Both the position numbers and the translations under genes were made by a program. From contig NZ_MTSZ01000003.1 in NCBI RefSeq assembly GCF_002118315.1, positions 248,001-312,000 of the forward strand: DNA of 64,000 bases. The letters are read 5' to 3'. Every line of letters starts with the position of its first letter. Position 1 is the stretch's first letter. This document shows, piece after piece, positions 1 to 8,633 of this stretch. This DNA is from Kiloniella majae (GTDB lineage Bacteria > Pseudomonadota > Alphaproteobacteria > Kiloniellales > Kiloniellaceae). The notes under the pieces are model-generated. The model was not told the origin of the DNA. It did not search any database and was given only the letters and a program-made list of their open reading frames with translations.

Positions 1-1
1 T

Positions 2-121
2 TTCCATAATTCAGACGAACATCATGGCTTTTTTCTTGAGCATTTTAAGGTTAAGGGGCGCGAAGCCGCTGATGCGTGTATAGCGATTACAGAACTCCAT
101 CGAGAACTGGCTTCCCAATAA
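2..121 (+). CDS. C-terminal fragment of an unidentified protein
   Basis: An open frame enters from the left edge and ends at a TAA at 119-121, giving about 39 residues that end in a helical, charged segment (REAADACIAITELHREL). The start lies outside the window. A strong terminator hairpin follows at once, which supports a real gene end. The fragment is too short to assign to a family, so no function is proposed. Confidence 0.5.
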   Translation, partial: FHNSDEHHGFFLEHFKVKGREAADACIAITELHRELASQ

Positions 122-134
122 GTTTTGATTATTA

Positions 135-173
135 AAGAGGAAGCTTGCGGTTTCTCGTTTCAAGCTTCCTCTT
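135..173. terminator. Bidirectional intrinsic terminator
   Basis: A perfect 13-bp inverted repeat (AAGAGGAAGCTTG at 135-147 and its complement at 161-173) encloses a 13-nt loop. It lies between the rightward fragment ending at 121 and the leftward gene ending at 206, so it can serve both. The flanking T-runs are short, so efficiency is uncertain. Confidence 0.65.
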
Positions 174-205
174 ATAGTGTTATTGCCAACTATGTTCTGT
201 GTTGC

Positions 206-1180
206 TCATCTATTATGTGGCTGGTTAAAATCGATATCAGGTCCAACAGGGATGACACCGGTTGGGTTAATTGTTCCGTGACTACCGTAATAATGGGCCT
301 TGATATGAGGAATGTTAACAGTTTCTGCGACGCCTTCGTATTGGTAAAGCTCGCGTGTTAGTGCCCATAGATTGGGGTAGTCCACAAGCCGCTTCTTGTT
401 ACATTTGAAGTGTCCAAAATAGACGGGGTCAAAACGTAACAAGGTGGTGAAAAGGCGCCAGTCAGCTTCCGTCAAGCGGTCTCCGGCCAGGTACTTCTGT
501 GAATTCAGCCGTTCTTCCAGGTCGTCCATCACTTTGAAAAGCGCATGGTAAGCTTCTTCATAGGCTTGCTGGGTTGTTGCAAAGCCGCTTTTGTAAACGC
601 CATTGTTGATATTGTGATAGACCAATTCGTTCACACTATCGATGGTTTCTCGTATGTCTTCCGGATAAAGATCAGGAACATCCTTCGTTGCAAAGGCATC
701 AAAGGAGCTATTGAACATCCTGACGATTTCGGAAGACTCGTTTGAGATAATGGTTTGTTCCTTTTTATCCCATAGCACAGGAACGGTAACGCGACCCGTA
801 TAGTTTGGGTCAGCTTTTGTGTAGATTTGATAGAGATACTCAGACCCGTAAAGATGATCTTCGGTAGAGCCAAGATCCTCAGGTTTGAATTCCCAGCCAT
901 TTTCTTTCATTTCCCAGTGGACCACAGAGACTGAGATAACCTCTTCCAACCCTTTAAGGCTTCTGAAAATCAGGGCTCGGTGTGCCCAGGGGCAGGCAAG
1001 ATTTACATAGAGATGATAGCGTCCGCTTTCGGCAGGATAGCCTTTTTCTCCATTGGGGCCTTTGGAACCATCCGCCGTCACCCAGTTTCTGAACTGCGCG
1101 TCTTTTCGTTGAAACTTGCCATTGCTGCTTTTGGTGTCATACCAGACATCATGCCATTGGCCATCGACGAGTTTTCCCAT
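206..1180 (-). CDS. yqjG: Glutathionyl-hydroquinone reductase (Xi-class GST, YqjG/EcM4 family)
   Basis: This 324-residue protein matches the size and motifs of cytosolic glutathionyl-hydroquinone reductases, which use glutathione to reduce glutathionyl-hydroquinones back to hydroquinones. The family's catalytic Cys is present at residue 63 in a CPWAHRA motif, at the start of the thioredoxin-like half; an all-helical GST C-domain follows, with the LTEADWRLFTTLLRFD stretch. The ATG has a good AAGGA ribosome site 8 nt upstream. The gene starts 29 bp after the pirin stop codon, so the two are probably co-transcribed. Both act on quinone or flavonoid-type compounds, which suggests a quinone-stress unit controlled by the divergent LysR gene. 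The family call is firm; the natural substrate is unknown. Confidence 0.9.
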   Translation of the reverse strand: MGKLVDGQWHDVWYDTKSSNGKFQRKDAQFRNWVTADGSKGPNGEKGYPAESGRYHLYVNLACPWAHRALIFRSLKGLEEVISVSVVHWEMKENGWEFKPEDLGSTEDHLYGSEYLYQIYTKADPNYTGRVTVPVLWDKKEQTIISNESSEIVRMFNSSFDAFATKDVPDLYPEDIRETIDSVNELVYHNINNGVYKSGFATTQQAYEEAYHALFKVMDDLEERLNSQKYLAGDRLTEADWRLFTTLLRFDPVYFGHFKCNKKRLVDYPNLWALTRELYQYEGVAETVNIPHIKAHYYGSHGTINPTGVIPVGPDIDFNQPHNR

Positions 1181-1209
1181 TTATCTGTTCCTTTTTTTTG
1201 GCTGCTGTC

Positions 1210-1920
1210 TTATTGAACCGTATCTGGCAGGTCTGCAAAAATTAACTCTGCGTTCCCGAGGGCTTTGATGTTTAAGTTGTCTTCGTTCGCGATCATCGCG
1301 CCATCTCGCTCATTCAGTTGCTGACCATTGAGTTCGATCGAACCTTTTGAAACCACAAGGTAGCCTAGTCGGTCTTTCTCTATGGGTTGGCTTATCTCTT
1401 CATTTTCTTTCAGGTGCGTCCCGTAAAGAGTTGCATTTTGATTTATGGGCAACGCATCGGGATGTTTTTTCTCTCCGGATGCCAGTGGTAGAAAGGCGCC
1501 CGCGTAATCAACTTGGGAAAAAGTCTTCTGGTTCCAGTGAGGTTTGAGGTAGGTTTCTGATGGGTGAATCCAGATTTGATAAAGGCCTGTTATCTCTGTT
1601 TCATGGTTATATTCACTATGAAGGATACCTTTGCCAGCCGTCATGACCTGTATATCACCCGCAGGAGTTTTTCCTTTGTTGGAAAGATGATCTTCATGAG
1701 AAATTGCGCCGTATCGTACATAGGTTATGATTTCCATGTTCCGGTGCCCATGCATTGGAAAGCCGCCACCGGGTTGGATTTCATCATCATTCCAAACCAA
1801 CAAAGGACCGATGCCTGTGCGATCTGGGTTCATATAGTTTGCAAAGCTGAAATGATAACGGGCATTCAACCACTCATTTTGAAATCTGCCCAAACTATTA
1901 AAGGGTCTGATATCGATCAT
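1210..1920 (-). CDS. Pirin family protein (YhhW-like bicupin)
   Basis: The 236-residue product is a pirin: the N-terminal cupin carries the metal-binding pattern FPMHGHRNMEIITYV near residues 54-68, with a further His and Glu in the GKGILHSEYNHE segment. The C-terminal half is a degenerate second cupin. Characterised pirins bind iron, and YhhW has quercetin 2,3-dioxygenase activity in vitro; the physiological role is unclear. The start ATG follows an AGGAG ribosome site. It is the first gene of a probable pirin-yqjG operon divergent from a LysR regulator, an arrangement often seen for redox-responsive pirins. Confidence 0.9.
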   Translation of the reverse strand: MIDIRPFNSLGRFQNEWLNARYHFSFANYMNPDRTGIGPLLVWNDDEIQPGGGFPMHGHRNMEIITYVRYGAISHEDHLSNKGKTPAGDIQVMTAGKGILHSEYNHETEITGLYQIWIHPSETYLKPHWNQKTFSQVDYAGAFLPLASGEKKHPDALPINQNATLYGTHLKENEEISQPIEKDRLGYLVVSKGSIELNGQQLNERDGAMIANEDNLNIKALGNAELIFADLPDTVQ

Positions 1921-2004
1921 CAGGATCTCCTGTATTCTTAAAAATGACTATTCAGCTAAAGATAGTTATGTCACTTTAAGATTATAATATGTGAAATTAG
2001 AACA

Positions 2005-2030
2005 AGATTGTTTCTCATAGGAAACAATCT
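2005..2030. promoter_or_regulatory. Perfect inverted repeat, candidate LysR operator
   Basis: AGATTGTTTC (2005-2014) and its exact complement GAAACAATCT (2021-2030) flank a 6-nt spacer, midway between the divergent pirin and LysR genes and just upstream of the LysR start. It contains the T-N11-A geometry expected of LysR-type sites. Binding by the neighbouring LysR protein is inferred. Confidence 0.55.
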
Positions 2031-2045
2031 GCGTGAGTGAAACAG

Positions 2046-2930
2046 ATGAACTTGAATGAAATGGCTGTTTTTGCCTCTGTGGTTGAGCATGAGAGTTTTA
2101 CGGCTGCGGCCAAGGCATTGGGCATAAGTAAATCCGCTGTGTCAAAACAGGTGAGCCGCCTTGAAGATCGTTTGAGAATACGTTTATTGAACAGGACGAC
2201 ACGCCGCCTTTCTTTGACTGAGGCGGGAAACTTGTTCTTTGAAAAATGCCAAGCGGTTATGGATGTTGCAGAGCAGGCAGAGTATGCGGTTTCACGCCTG
2301 TCTTCGACACCTAGAGGATTGTTGAAAATCAATGCGCCGATGTCTTTTGGGATTAAATGTATGGCCCCAATGCTTGCGGACTTTAGAACGAAATTCCCTG
2401 AAATCGAGATAGATTTGGTTCTTAATGATCAAATGGTTGATCTGATTGAGGATGGTTTTGATGTTGGCATTCGCATTGGGCGCTTGATGGATTCCCGTCT
2501 TATAGCGAAGAAAATATCTGATTGTGGGATGAGTATTATTGCTGCACCGTCCTATTTTGCAAAAGGGCATACATCTGTAATCCCGGCAGAACTATCCGGG
2601 TATAATTTTTTGCACTATTCAAACTTGAACAGAGTATCCGGATTGAAGCTGATCGGAGAGAACGGAACAGTCACTGTTCCTTTAACCAGTGATCTCTCAG
2701 CCAATAATGGTGACTTTATTCTTTCTGCGGTTCAAGAAGGAATAGGCTTTGCCTGCATGCCCGACTTTATCTGTCATGACGCAATTAAAGAAAATCGTGT
2801 GGTTAAAATATTGCCAGATTGGAATGTAGATACAGACAATGCCATATACGTGGTGTATCCGATCAATCGTAACCTTCCGCCAAAGGCACGGGTATTTATT
2901 GATTTTATTGCAGATTACTATGGGGAATAG
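2046..2930 (+). CDS. LysR family transcriptional regulator
   Basis: The product has an N-terminal winged HTH (roughly residues 1-60, AVFASVVEHESFTAAAKALG then SKSAVSKQVSRLEDRL) and a LysR substrate-binding domain that begins with the RGLLKINAPMSFG segment. I prefer the ATG at 2046; an in-frame GTG at 2037 would add three residues, and neither has a clear ribosome site. The gene is divergent from pirin-yqjG with a perfect inverted repeat between them, so it is probably the local regulator of that pair. The domain type resembles the AaeR/DhcR branch; the inducer is unknown but may be a quinone or aromatic compound. Confidence 0.9.
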   Translation: MNLNEMAVFASVVEHESFTAAAKALGISKSAVSKQVSRLEDRLRIRLLNRTTRRLSLTEAGNLFFEKCQAVMDVAEQAEYAVSRLSSTPRGLLKINAPMSFGIKCMAPMLADFRTKFPEIEIDLVLNDQMVDLIEDGFDVGIRIGRLMDSRLIAKKISDCGMSIIAAPSYFAKGHTSVIPAELSGYNFLHYSNLNRVSGLKLIGENGTVTVPLTSDLSANNGDFILSAVQEGIGFACMPDFICHDAIKENRVVKILPDWNVDTDNAIYVVYPINRNLPPKARVFIDFIADYYGE

Positions 2931-3277
2931 TTTTGATCTGTCATCTTCATTCGGCGGTGAAGTCTTCTTAAAAAAATGGTTCTGATATTTTCTTGCTTTG
3001 ACAGTTAGAAAAATCGTGATATCGAAGATAGATAAATCGTATTCATGTTATTTAAGGTTTGGTCATTTAAATGCCCAACTGTTGTGAACATCTCCGACGA
3101 CGACGCACCTGCCCTCGAACTTCTGTTCGCTGGGCTGTTAGTCTGTGTGTCGTGATGGATTGTTCAGCGACCTGAATATCAGGTCAACCTGCACTACCCA
3201 AAGACAGCAGTTAGCAACAATGTCTTTGAGAAATAAAAGTACAGGCTCTTTGAGCTGGCACTAATGCAGGAACTACG
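2931..3277 (+). promoter_or_regulatory. Gene-free gap holding a highly structured candidate RNA leader
   Basis: No open frame of note lies in this 347-bp gap. Its right half folds densely. TGAACA (3085-3090) pairs with TGTTCA (3161-3166). CGACGCAC (3101-3108) pairs with GTGTGTCG (3145-3152), enclosing a GCCC/GGGC hairpin. A 7-bp hairpin GACCTGA/TCAGGTC lies at 3169-3185. An 8-bp hairpin CAAAGACA/TGTCTTTG lies at 3199-3228, and its loop could pair with TGTTG at 3080-3084. No U-run follows, so this looks like a 5' leader of the downstream GNAT gene more than a free small RNA, but strand and function are unproven. Confidence 0.4.
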
Positions 3278-3814
3278 ATGTGTGACTATACGATTACCTT
3301 CCAGAACGCTACAGATGAAACGCAGATTGAAGCTTTATTAGATCTAACGTTTGGTCTGGAACGTAAATCTCGTCCCTCGTACACTTTTCGGGCAGATGTA
3401 TCTGCCGTGCCAGGGTTAAGTTTTTCTGTGCGATCCCCTTCTTCTGACAAGCTACTTGGTACACTCCGTTTTTGGCCTGTACTTGTCGGGGATGAAACGG
3501 CTCTGCTTTTGGGGCCTTTGGCTGTACAGCCAGATTTACAAGGCAAGGGTATTGGAAAGGCCTTGGTAACGCATGGGCTGAATGCGGCAAAAAAAATGGG
3601 ATACCGTTTGTGTTTTGTTGTCGGTGAGCAGCCTTATTATGCCCCATATGGTTTTAAGCTCGCCAAACCTCTGGGTTTTGATATGCCGGTTCCCGTTAGC
3701 GTAGAGAAGTTTCAAGCTTTATCGTTACAAGGGGATGTTTTTCCAGATCTTCCGAAAGGTCTTATATCTCCTTGGGGAAATGTTTGTGAAACTCAGGCCG
3801 TACAGAAAGTTTAG
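3278..3814 (+). CDS. GNAT family N-acetyltransferase (YhbS-like)
   Basis: The 178-residue protein is a compact GNAT acetyltransferase of the COG3153 type. The acetyl-CoA pyrophosphate-binding motif A is seen as PDLQGKGIGKALVTHG near residues 86-101, preceded by the beta-strand LLLGPLAV and followed by the PYYAPYGF segment typical of the YhbS group. An AGGA ribosome site sits 7 nt before the ATG. The gene ends 4 bp inside the convergent end of the next gene. Substrate is unknown. The long structured leader upstream is unusual for such a gene. Confidence 0.88.
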   Translation: MCDYTITFQNATDETQIEALLDLTFGLERKSRPSYTFRADVSAVPGLSFSVRSPSSDKLLGTLRFWPVLVGDETALLLGPLAVQPDLQGKGIGKALVTHGLNAAKKMGYRLCFVVGEQPYYAPYGFKLAKPLGFDMPVPVSVEKFQALSLQGDVFPDLPKGLISPWGNVCETQAVQKV

Positions 3815-5877
3815 CGACCTTCACGATACCATGCGCCAAATGCTGTTAACAGCAACAAGGACAGGAAAATCCAAGGGGGGAATAGCGGGCTTCGCGTCGA
3901 CCCAACGAGCCTTTCGGCTTTTTGTGCAAGCAACCCGGCCCATTCTTTTCCAGCTAAAGAGCCTTTACCGCGAACCAACCTAAGTCTTGGCTTAAGTTCA
4001 TTAAGGGCGTAGATGCCACCATTACTGGCTTCTATGACCGGTGTTAAAAGAGAGGGATCTGCGCGTACTCTTTCATGCTCGGGGCCACTGAGAGCCTGTT
4101 GAGCGACAACAGTATGGAAGCCATCATTAATCGTATAGAGCCCGGGCTCTGTGGCCTCTATTCTGGTCAATGCGTAGCCATGGGTGTCTGCCTGAAGTGA
4201 TGTTTCGGTTATTTTTCCGGATGGACTTGTTATCGTCAAAGGAATTTCATCCTCTGACATGGTTTGCCGGGTGATCGCGAGCTGTTGATCTCTGAGTTGG
4301 GCTTTTAAAGTTTCTTCTTCCAACTCGGGTTCTTTCATAAGCCAGTGAACGAGACGTCGTATTAACTCTGTTTGTGGGCCGCCCCCTTCGATGTTGCGTC
4401 CCCACAGCCAAATATGGTCACTGGTGATTTGGGCTACCCGTCCTTCTTCGTAATGATCCAGAATAAGTAGGGGTAGTTGACTATTGCCGGTCATGAGAGT
4501 TGAGCCACCAAGCGTATCTGTTTCGACCTGCCTGAACCAACGTCCCCATCGAGGCTTTTCATCCTGTGAAAGGTTTGCTTTCGGTAAGCGTGCGGTGACA
4601 GGATGGCGCAAGCCCAATTGAGTGATCAGGGGCTGGAAAGCTTGTTCGGATACTTTACCTAAAGGTTCAGCCGGAAGAATGCTGCCCAAAGCTGTATTAT
4701 AAAGCGAAGCCGGAGAGGCATAGCCGGGACCGCCAACCTCCAACAAGGCACCGCCCTGTTTAACATATCGAACAATATTCGTCAGATAGTGGCTGGGGAG
4801 AAACCCTTGGCGCTGGTATTGATCAAAAATGATCAGATCGAAGTCGGCCAGTTTAACCTCAAAGAGTTCATGAATAGGGAAGGCAATCAGGGAAAGTTCT
4901 CTGATCGGCGTACCATCTTGTTTGGTTGGATGGCGCAGGATGGTGAAATGGATGAGGTCAACGGACGGGTCTTCTTTCAAAATATTTCGCCACGCGCGTT
5001 CTCCTGGGTGGGGTTCCCCCGATATCAAAAGAACTTTCAGTCTGTCTCTGACACCGTTTGCACTAAAAACAGTTTGGTTGTTAATCGGTGTTATTTCTTC
5101 GTTCAAAACTTCGGCTGTTATATCGAAGATTGCTTCACCTCTATTCTCAAGAGTTAGCTCGTGGGTAATGGTCTGATTAATAGGAGCCTGAAACTCTGCA
5201 ATGGTTTCTCCGTTTTTCCTGAGCGTGATGGCGGCAGGTACGCCGATCTCATTAATGTTTTCGTCAATGATTTTAAAGGTTAGTTCGGTTTTCTGATCAA
5301 TAATCCCAAAGGCAGGGGCCTGTTCAACGACGATACGGCGATCCCCTTTACTGGGATCTCCGGCCAAAAATAGATGGAGAGGGATGTCTTGTGGAAACTG
5401 TGTATCTTCTAGTGCTGTCGGAATGTCGTGTATCTGCCCGTCCGAGATAATAATGATACCGGCCAGACGTTCTTTTTCTTCTGCTGTCAGGTAAACGTCA
5501 TCGAATAGTTTGGTGCCGTTTTCGGCATCACCATTAATCTGAATGGTTTTAAGGATCAGGTCCGAACGTTGATTTACCTGTTCATGTAAAGAGGTCAGCG
5601 CATTTGCAGCTTGGCTTTTTCGCCCGCCATAGTCCATAGAAGGACTGTTGTCGACAATGGCGAGAACAAGTTCAGGTAACGCTTCACTGATTTCTTTGTG
5701 GAGACTGGGGTTCGCCAGAAAAACAGCAACGATTGCAAGGAAAATTGCTCTGAACTCTCCGCCTTTACTCCTAAGGAAAAAGAGCGATAACAGCGAAATT
5801 AATGCAAAACTGATGATCATATAGATCATCCACATGGGGACCAGAGGTTGCCATTCAATACCGTAGCTAGAGATCAT
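3811..5877 (-). CDS. Membrane-anchored vWA-like / glutamine-amidotransferase-like protein of the MoxR-DUF58-DUF4159 cluster
   Basis: The 688-residue protein starts with two membrane segments (about residues 12-34 and 42-56). A vWA-like domain follows, in which DNSPSM near residue 76 resembles a MIDAS DxSxS loop. After a beta-rich region comes a GATase1-like Rossmann segment (VLLISGEPHPGERAWRN, then DLIIFDQYQRQG), a C-terminal domain, and a final membrane helix (PPWIFLSLLLLTAFGAW) followed by basic residues. Its start overlaps the upstream stop as ATGA, so translation is coupled. Such proteins end the alphaproteobacterial MoxR/DUF58/DUF4159 operon; their biochemical role is not established. 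An envelope function is likely because most of the chain would lie outside the cytoplasm. Confidence 0.8.
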   Translation of the reverse strand: MISSYGIEWQPLVPMWMIYMIISFALISLLSLFFLRSKGGEFRAIFLAIVAVFLANPSLHKEISEALPELVLAIVDNSPSMDYGGRKSQAANALTSLHEQVNQRSDLILKTIQINGDAENGTKLFDDVYLTAEEKERLAGIIIISDGQIHDIPTALEDTQFPQDIPLHLFLAGDPSKGDRRIVVEQAPAFGIIDQKTELTFKIIDENINEIGVPAAITLRKNGETIAEFQAPINQTITHELTLENRGEAIFDITAEVLNEEITPINNQTVFSANGVRDRLKVLLISGEPHPGERAWRNILKEDPSVDLIHFTILRHPTKQDGTPIRELSLIAFPIHELFEVKLADFDLIIFDQYQRQGFLPSHYLTNIVRYVKQGGALLEVGGPGYASPASLYNTALGSILPAEPLGKVSEQAFQPLITQLGLRHPVTARLPKANLSQDEKPRWGRWFRQVETDTLGGSTLMTGNSQLPLLILDHYEEGRVAQITSDHIWLWGRNIEGGGPQTELIRRLVHWLMKEPELEEETLKAQLRDQQLAITRQTMSEDEIPLTITSPSGKITETSLQADTHGYALTRIEATEPGLYTINDGFHTVVAQQALSGPEHERVRADPSLLTPVIEASNGGIYALNELKPRLRLVRGKGSLAGKEWAGLLAQKAERLVGSTRSPLFPPWIFLSLLLLTAFGAWYREGR

Positions 5878-8633
5878 TGGCCCAACCTCTCTAGGATATG
5901 AGGAATGTGAACCTGATCTTCTTTGTAGTTCCCGGTCAGGGCATACATTACGAGATTGATGCCAAAGCGATAAGCGAGTTCGCGTTGACGTTCGCCGCCG
6001 CGTACCATGGCATAAAGGGGACGCCCTTGCTCATTGATGGCCCAGGCACGGGACCAATCGTTTGAGCCAATTAATATTCTTGCCACTCCGTCATTTCGGT
6101 AGGGATCAGTGCTCTCTGTCCAAAAATCGCGGTTGTTATTGCGACCGGGAAAGCTTTCTAGAAGATAAAAGGAACGCGTTATGACATGGCCTGCCGGAAC
6201 GGGTTCCATCTGCGGGATATTAATTTCGTCTGTCAGTATTTGCAGGTACTGTGCATTACCCTGTGAACCCAAGGCCGAGTTCAAGGTATTTGACGCTTCT
6301 CGGAGATCAAATAAAATCAGGCCACCGTTGCTGATGTATTCATTAAGTCGACGCTTTCCACGTGCGGTCAAAGGTTCCTGGATTGCAGTGATCGGCCAAT
6401 AGAGAAAGGGATAGGGCGATATTTGATCCCTGTCCAAATCAACGCCGGTTACTCTCACGTTCTCTACGGCCGTGCGTCTGTGCAATTGAAGTGAGAGACC
6501 GGCCAGACCAGAATGGCTGTCGGAATCGACTTTATTATCCCCTGTGATGATATAGGCAAGATAGGTATTGAGGGTTGCTTCAATACCTTTGCTATCTAAT
6601 GGCTCTTCGAGATCTTGAGCTGTAACTTTATGGGGAGATATCAAAGTGAAGGGAAGAAAGAGAACCAGAATAACGGTAACAGGTTTTCCAATGGCAATAT
6701 TTGAAAACAGTCCCCTCAGCCACAGTGTCAGAGCTTGATCAAAAAAGAACAAAATAAGGGCGATGAAAAGTAACGGAAGCTGAAGCGGGCTTTCTTTTTT
6801 TGCGTTATAGATTTGGTGACTGTCGGCTTGAAAATTATTCTTCTGAATGTTTGCTAAATTTCCTGCCAGATTTATGGCCTTTTGCCTTTTATCTCTCCCG
6901 TAATATCCAGGAGGTGTTTGCGGACCAATATCCTGAACTGTTGTTCCCTTGTCGCGAGAGAGATCCAATGTAATGGCTGCATCTTCCATGGGGATAAGGT
7001 TGCCATAGGCATCGAGAATATCATGAATTGGTATTTTATTATCTGATGCGTTTGTGCCGCCCACGCCTTGTCCAAACTGTAAGATGCGCCTTAGGATATC
7101 GACAAAAGATCCTGATAGAGCCAGGTTTGACCAGCGCGTGTTTGATGAGGTGTGCACAAGAACGATCATACCATCGCCCTGATCATTAGCTGTGACTAGG
7201 GGGGTGCCATCCTGAAGTCTTGCCCAGGTATGACTGTCCAGCTCAGGCGTTGGTTGCGCAAGGAGTTGCCCCGATACCGTAATCTCCGGGTTTTGAGGGA
7301 GACCGAAAAAGGGACTGTCTTTCTCGAATGCTTCAAGGGTAAGTGGTTGTTCCCAGGTTAAGTTTCCTTCTAGGTTCCGATAACCACTGCGAAGAGGGAC
7401 CGAGATAAAGTTGTCTCTTGTTTCTGCCAGATTGGGTCCGGAAAACCGTAGAAGTAATCCGCCCTGATTAATCCATTTATTAAGCGTTTCTCTATCCGCC
7501 GGCGGAATGCTTTCTTTATCTGTTACGACAACCGCAGAAAGCTCGCGAGACAAGAGCTCTTTAACAGATCCGTATCGGACATCTGTGAAAAGACTTAAAG
7601 CTCGTTGAAGGTAATAGTGTTCGCCAAGGAGAGATTTATTATCTTCCTGTCCGGCTGCTGTCAGAATGCCGACCGGGAAACGATAGTTACTTTGGTCGAG
7701 TAAGTAGGTTGTTGCAGCGGTATTTTTGCCAACGACAATTACTTTTTGCGCTTTGTTATAGAGCTCATTTGGCATGTTCAAAGTTGCTGAGACGGCCATC
7801 TCTCCTTGCCCGAAAACGATCTTTTCAGTGGCGAGAACTTCATTTTGTTCCGAAAGGGCAGCTATTCTCTCTTCGTTTTCCGGACCTTTGTAACCGCGCG
7901 CAATTGATACTTTTAATCCACTGCTCTCGGGCTTTACACCTGTTATCCATAACGGGAGTTCACTGCTAGATGGAAGGTAAATTTCTGACGTTGCAAAAAC
8001 ATCAAAGATGTCAGTGGACACATCCGGAGTTGGCGTTGAAAGTAGCCCATTGGAAAGCCACAAAATTTTTAGAGGATGATAACGCTCCAGTTCTTGTTCT
8101 ATGGATTTTAAAGCATCCTTTGGATCTGACTGCCAGCTTTGGATTGAGGATAATTGCTCTATGTCGATCAAAAGATTTTCAGGCCTTTTAAAACCAGAGA
8201 AATTATAATGTCCGGTTGTGCCTTGTGCCGTGGTGAGAAAAGCAATCTGTTTGCTGCTGCCTTTATTCTGTTCGAGTACAGATTGTAAGGTTGCTAGTTG
8301 CTTGGTCCAGCTACCTGCAGAGGCCCAATCGTTATCTAAAAGAACCAATGTGTTATAAGCTGTATCTGTTCTTTTTACCGGCGCATAGATCGGTTCGGCC
8401 AAAGCCAGAATAAGTATGAGCAAAATCATTATTCTAAGAAGAATAAGCCACCAGGATGTTTTTTCCGGCTTGGATGTTGCCCCCTGTAATCCGAAGAGAA
8501 GTCGTAAGGCGGGGAAGGTAATTTTTTTCGGCGAGGGAGGCGTGATACGCAGGATAAGCCAGACTACAGGAAGAGTTAAAAGGCCTAACAAGAGCCATGG
8601 ATTTAAAAAACCTATGACCCCTAAATTAAGCAT
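5874..8633 (-). CDS. DUF4159 domain-containing protein with N-terminal BatA-type aerotolerance domain
   Basis: The 919-residue protein opens with the BatA/aerotolerance N-terminal module: two membrane helices (about residues 9-27 and 62-84) around the PSPKKITFPALRLL stretch. A long periplasmic-type region with a GATase-like portion follows (GGLLLRFSGPNLAE). Two more hydrophobic segments near residues 640-690 precede the C-terminal DUF4159 domain, recognisable from GLSLQLHRRTAVE, GGLILFDLREAS and the closing NLVMYALTGNYKEDQVH. It overlaps the DUF58 gene upstream by 8 bp and the vWA-like gene downstream by 4 bp, so the operon is tightly coupled. MoxR-DUF58 systems are thought to act as chaperone-like units; the client here is unknown. 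Confidence 0.85.
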   Translation of the reverse strand: MLNLGVIGFLNPWLLLGLLTLPVVWLILRITPPSPKKITFPALRLLFGLQGATSKPEKTSWWLILLRIMILLILILALAEPIYAPVKRTDTAYNTLVLLDNDWASAGSWTKQLATLQSVLEQNKGSSKQIAFLTTAQGTTGHYNFSGFKRPENLLIDIEQLSSIQSWQSDPKDALKSIEQELERYHPLKILWLSNGLLSTPTPDVSTDIFDVFATSEIYLPSSSELPLWITGVKPESSGLKVSIARGYKGPENEERIAALSEQNEVLATEKIVFGQGEMAVSATLNMPNELYNKAQKVIVVGKNTAATTYLLDQSNYRFPVGILTAAGQEDNKSLLGEHYYLQRALSLFTDVRYGSVKELLSRELSAVVVTDKESIPPADRETLNKWINQGGLLLRFSGPNLAETRDNFISVPLRSGYRNLEGNLTWEQPLTLEAFEKDSPFFGLPQNPEITVSGQLLAQPTPELDSHTWARLQDGTPLVTANDQGDGMIVLVHTSSNTRWSNLALSGSFVDILRRILQFGQGVGGTNASDNKIPIHDILDAYGNLIPMEDAAITLDLSRDKGTTVQDIGPQTPPGYYGRDKRQKAINLAGNLANIQKNNFQADSHQIYNAKKESPLQLPLLFIALILFFFDQALTLWLRGLFSNIAIGKPVTVILVLFLPFTLISPHKVTAQDLEEPLDSKGIEATLNTYLAYIITGDNKVDSDSHSGLAGLSLQLHRRTAVENVRVTGVDLDRDQISPYPFLYWPITAIQEPLTARGKRRLNEYISNGGLILFDLREASNTLNSALGSQGNAQYLQILTDEINIPQMEPVPAGHVITRSFYLLESFPGRNNNRDFWTESTDPYRNDGVARILIGSNDWSRAWAINEQGRPLYAMVRGGERQRELAYRFGINLVMYALTGNYKEDQVHIPHILERLGQ

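Noticed and set aside
3080-3228. 6S RNA or a tmRNA piece
   Set aside because: No single long interrupted helix with a central bubble, no tag-coding region, no CCA end and no closing U-run were found.
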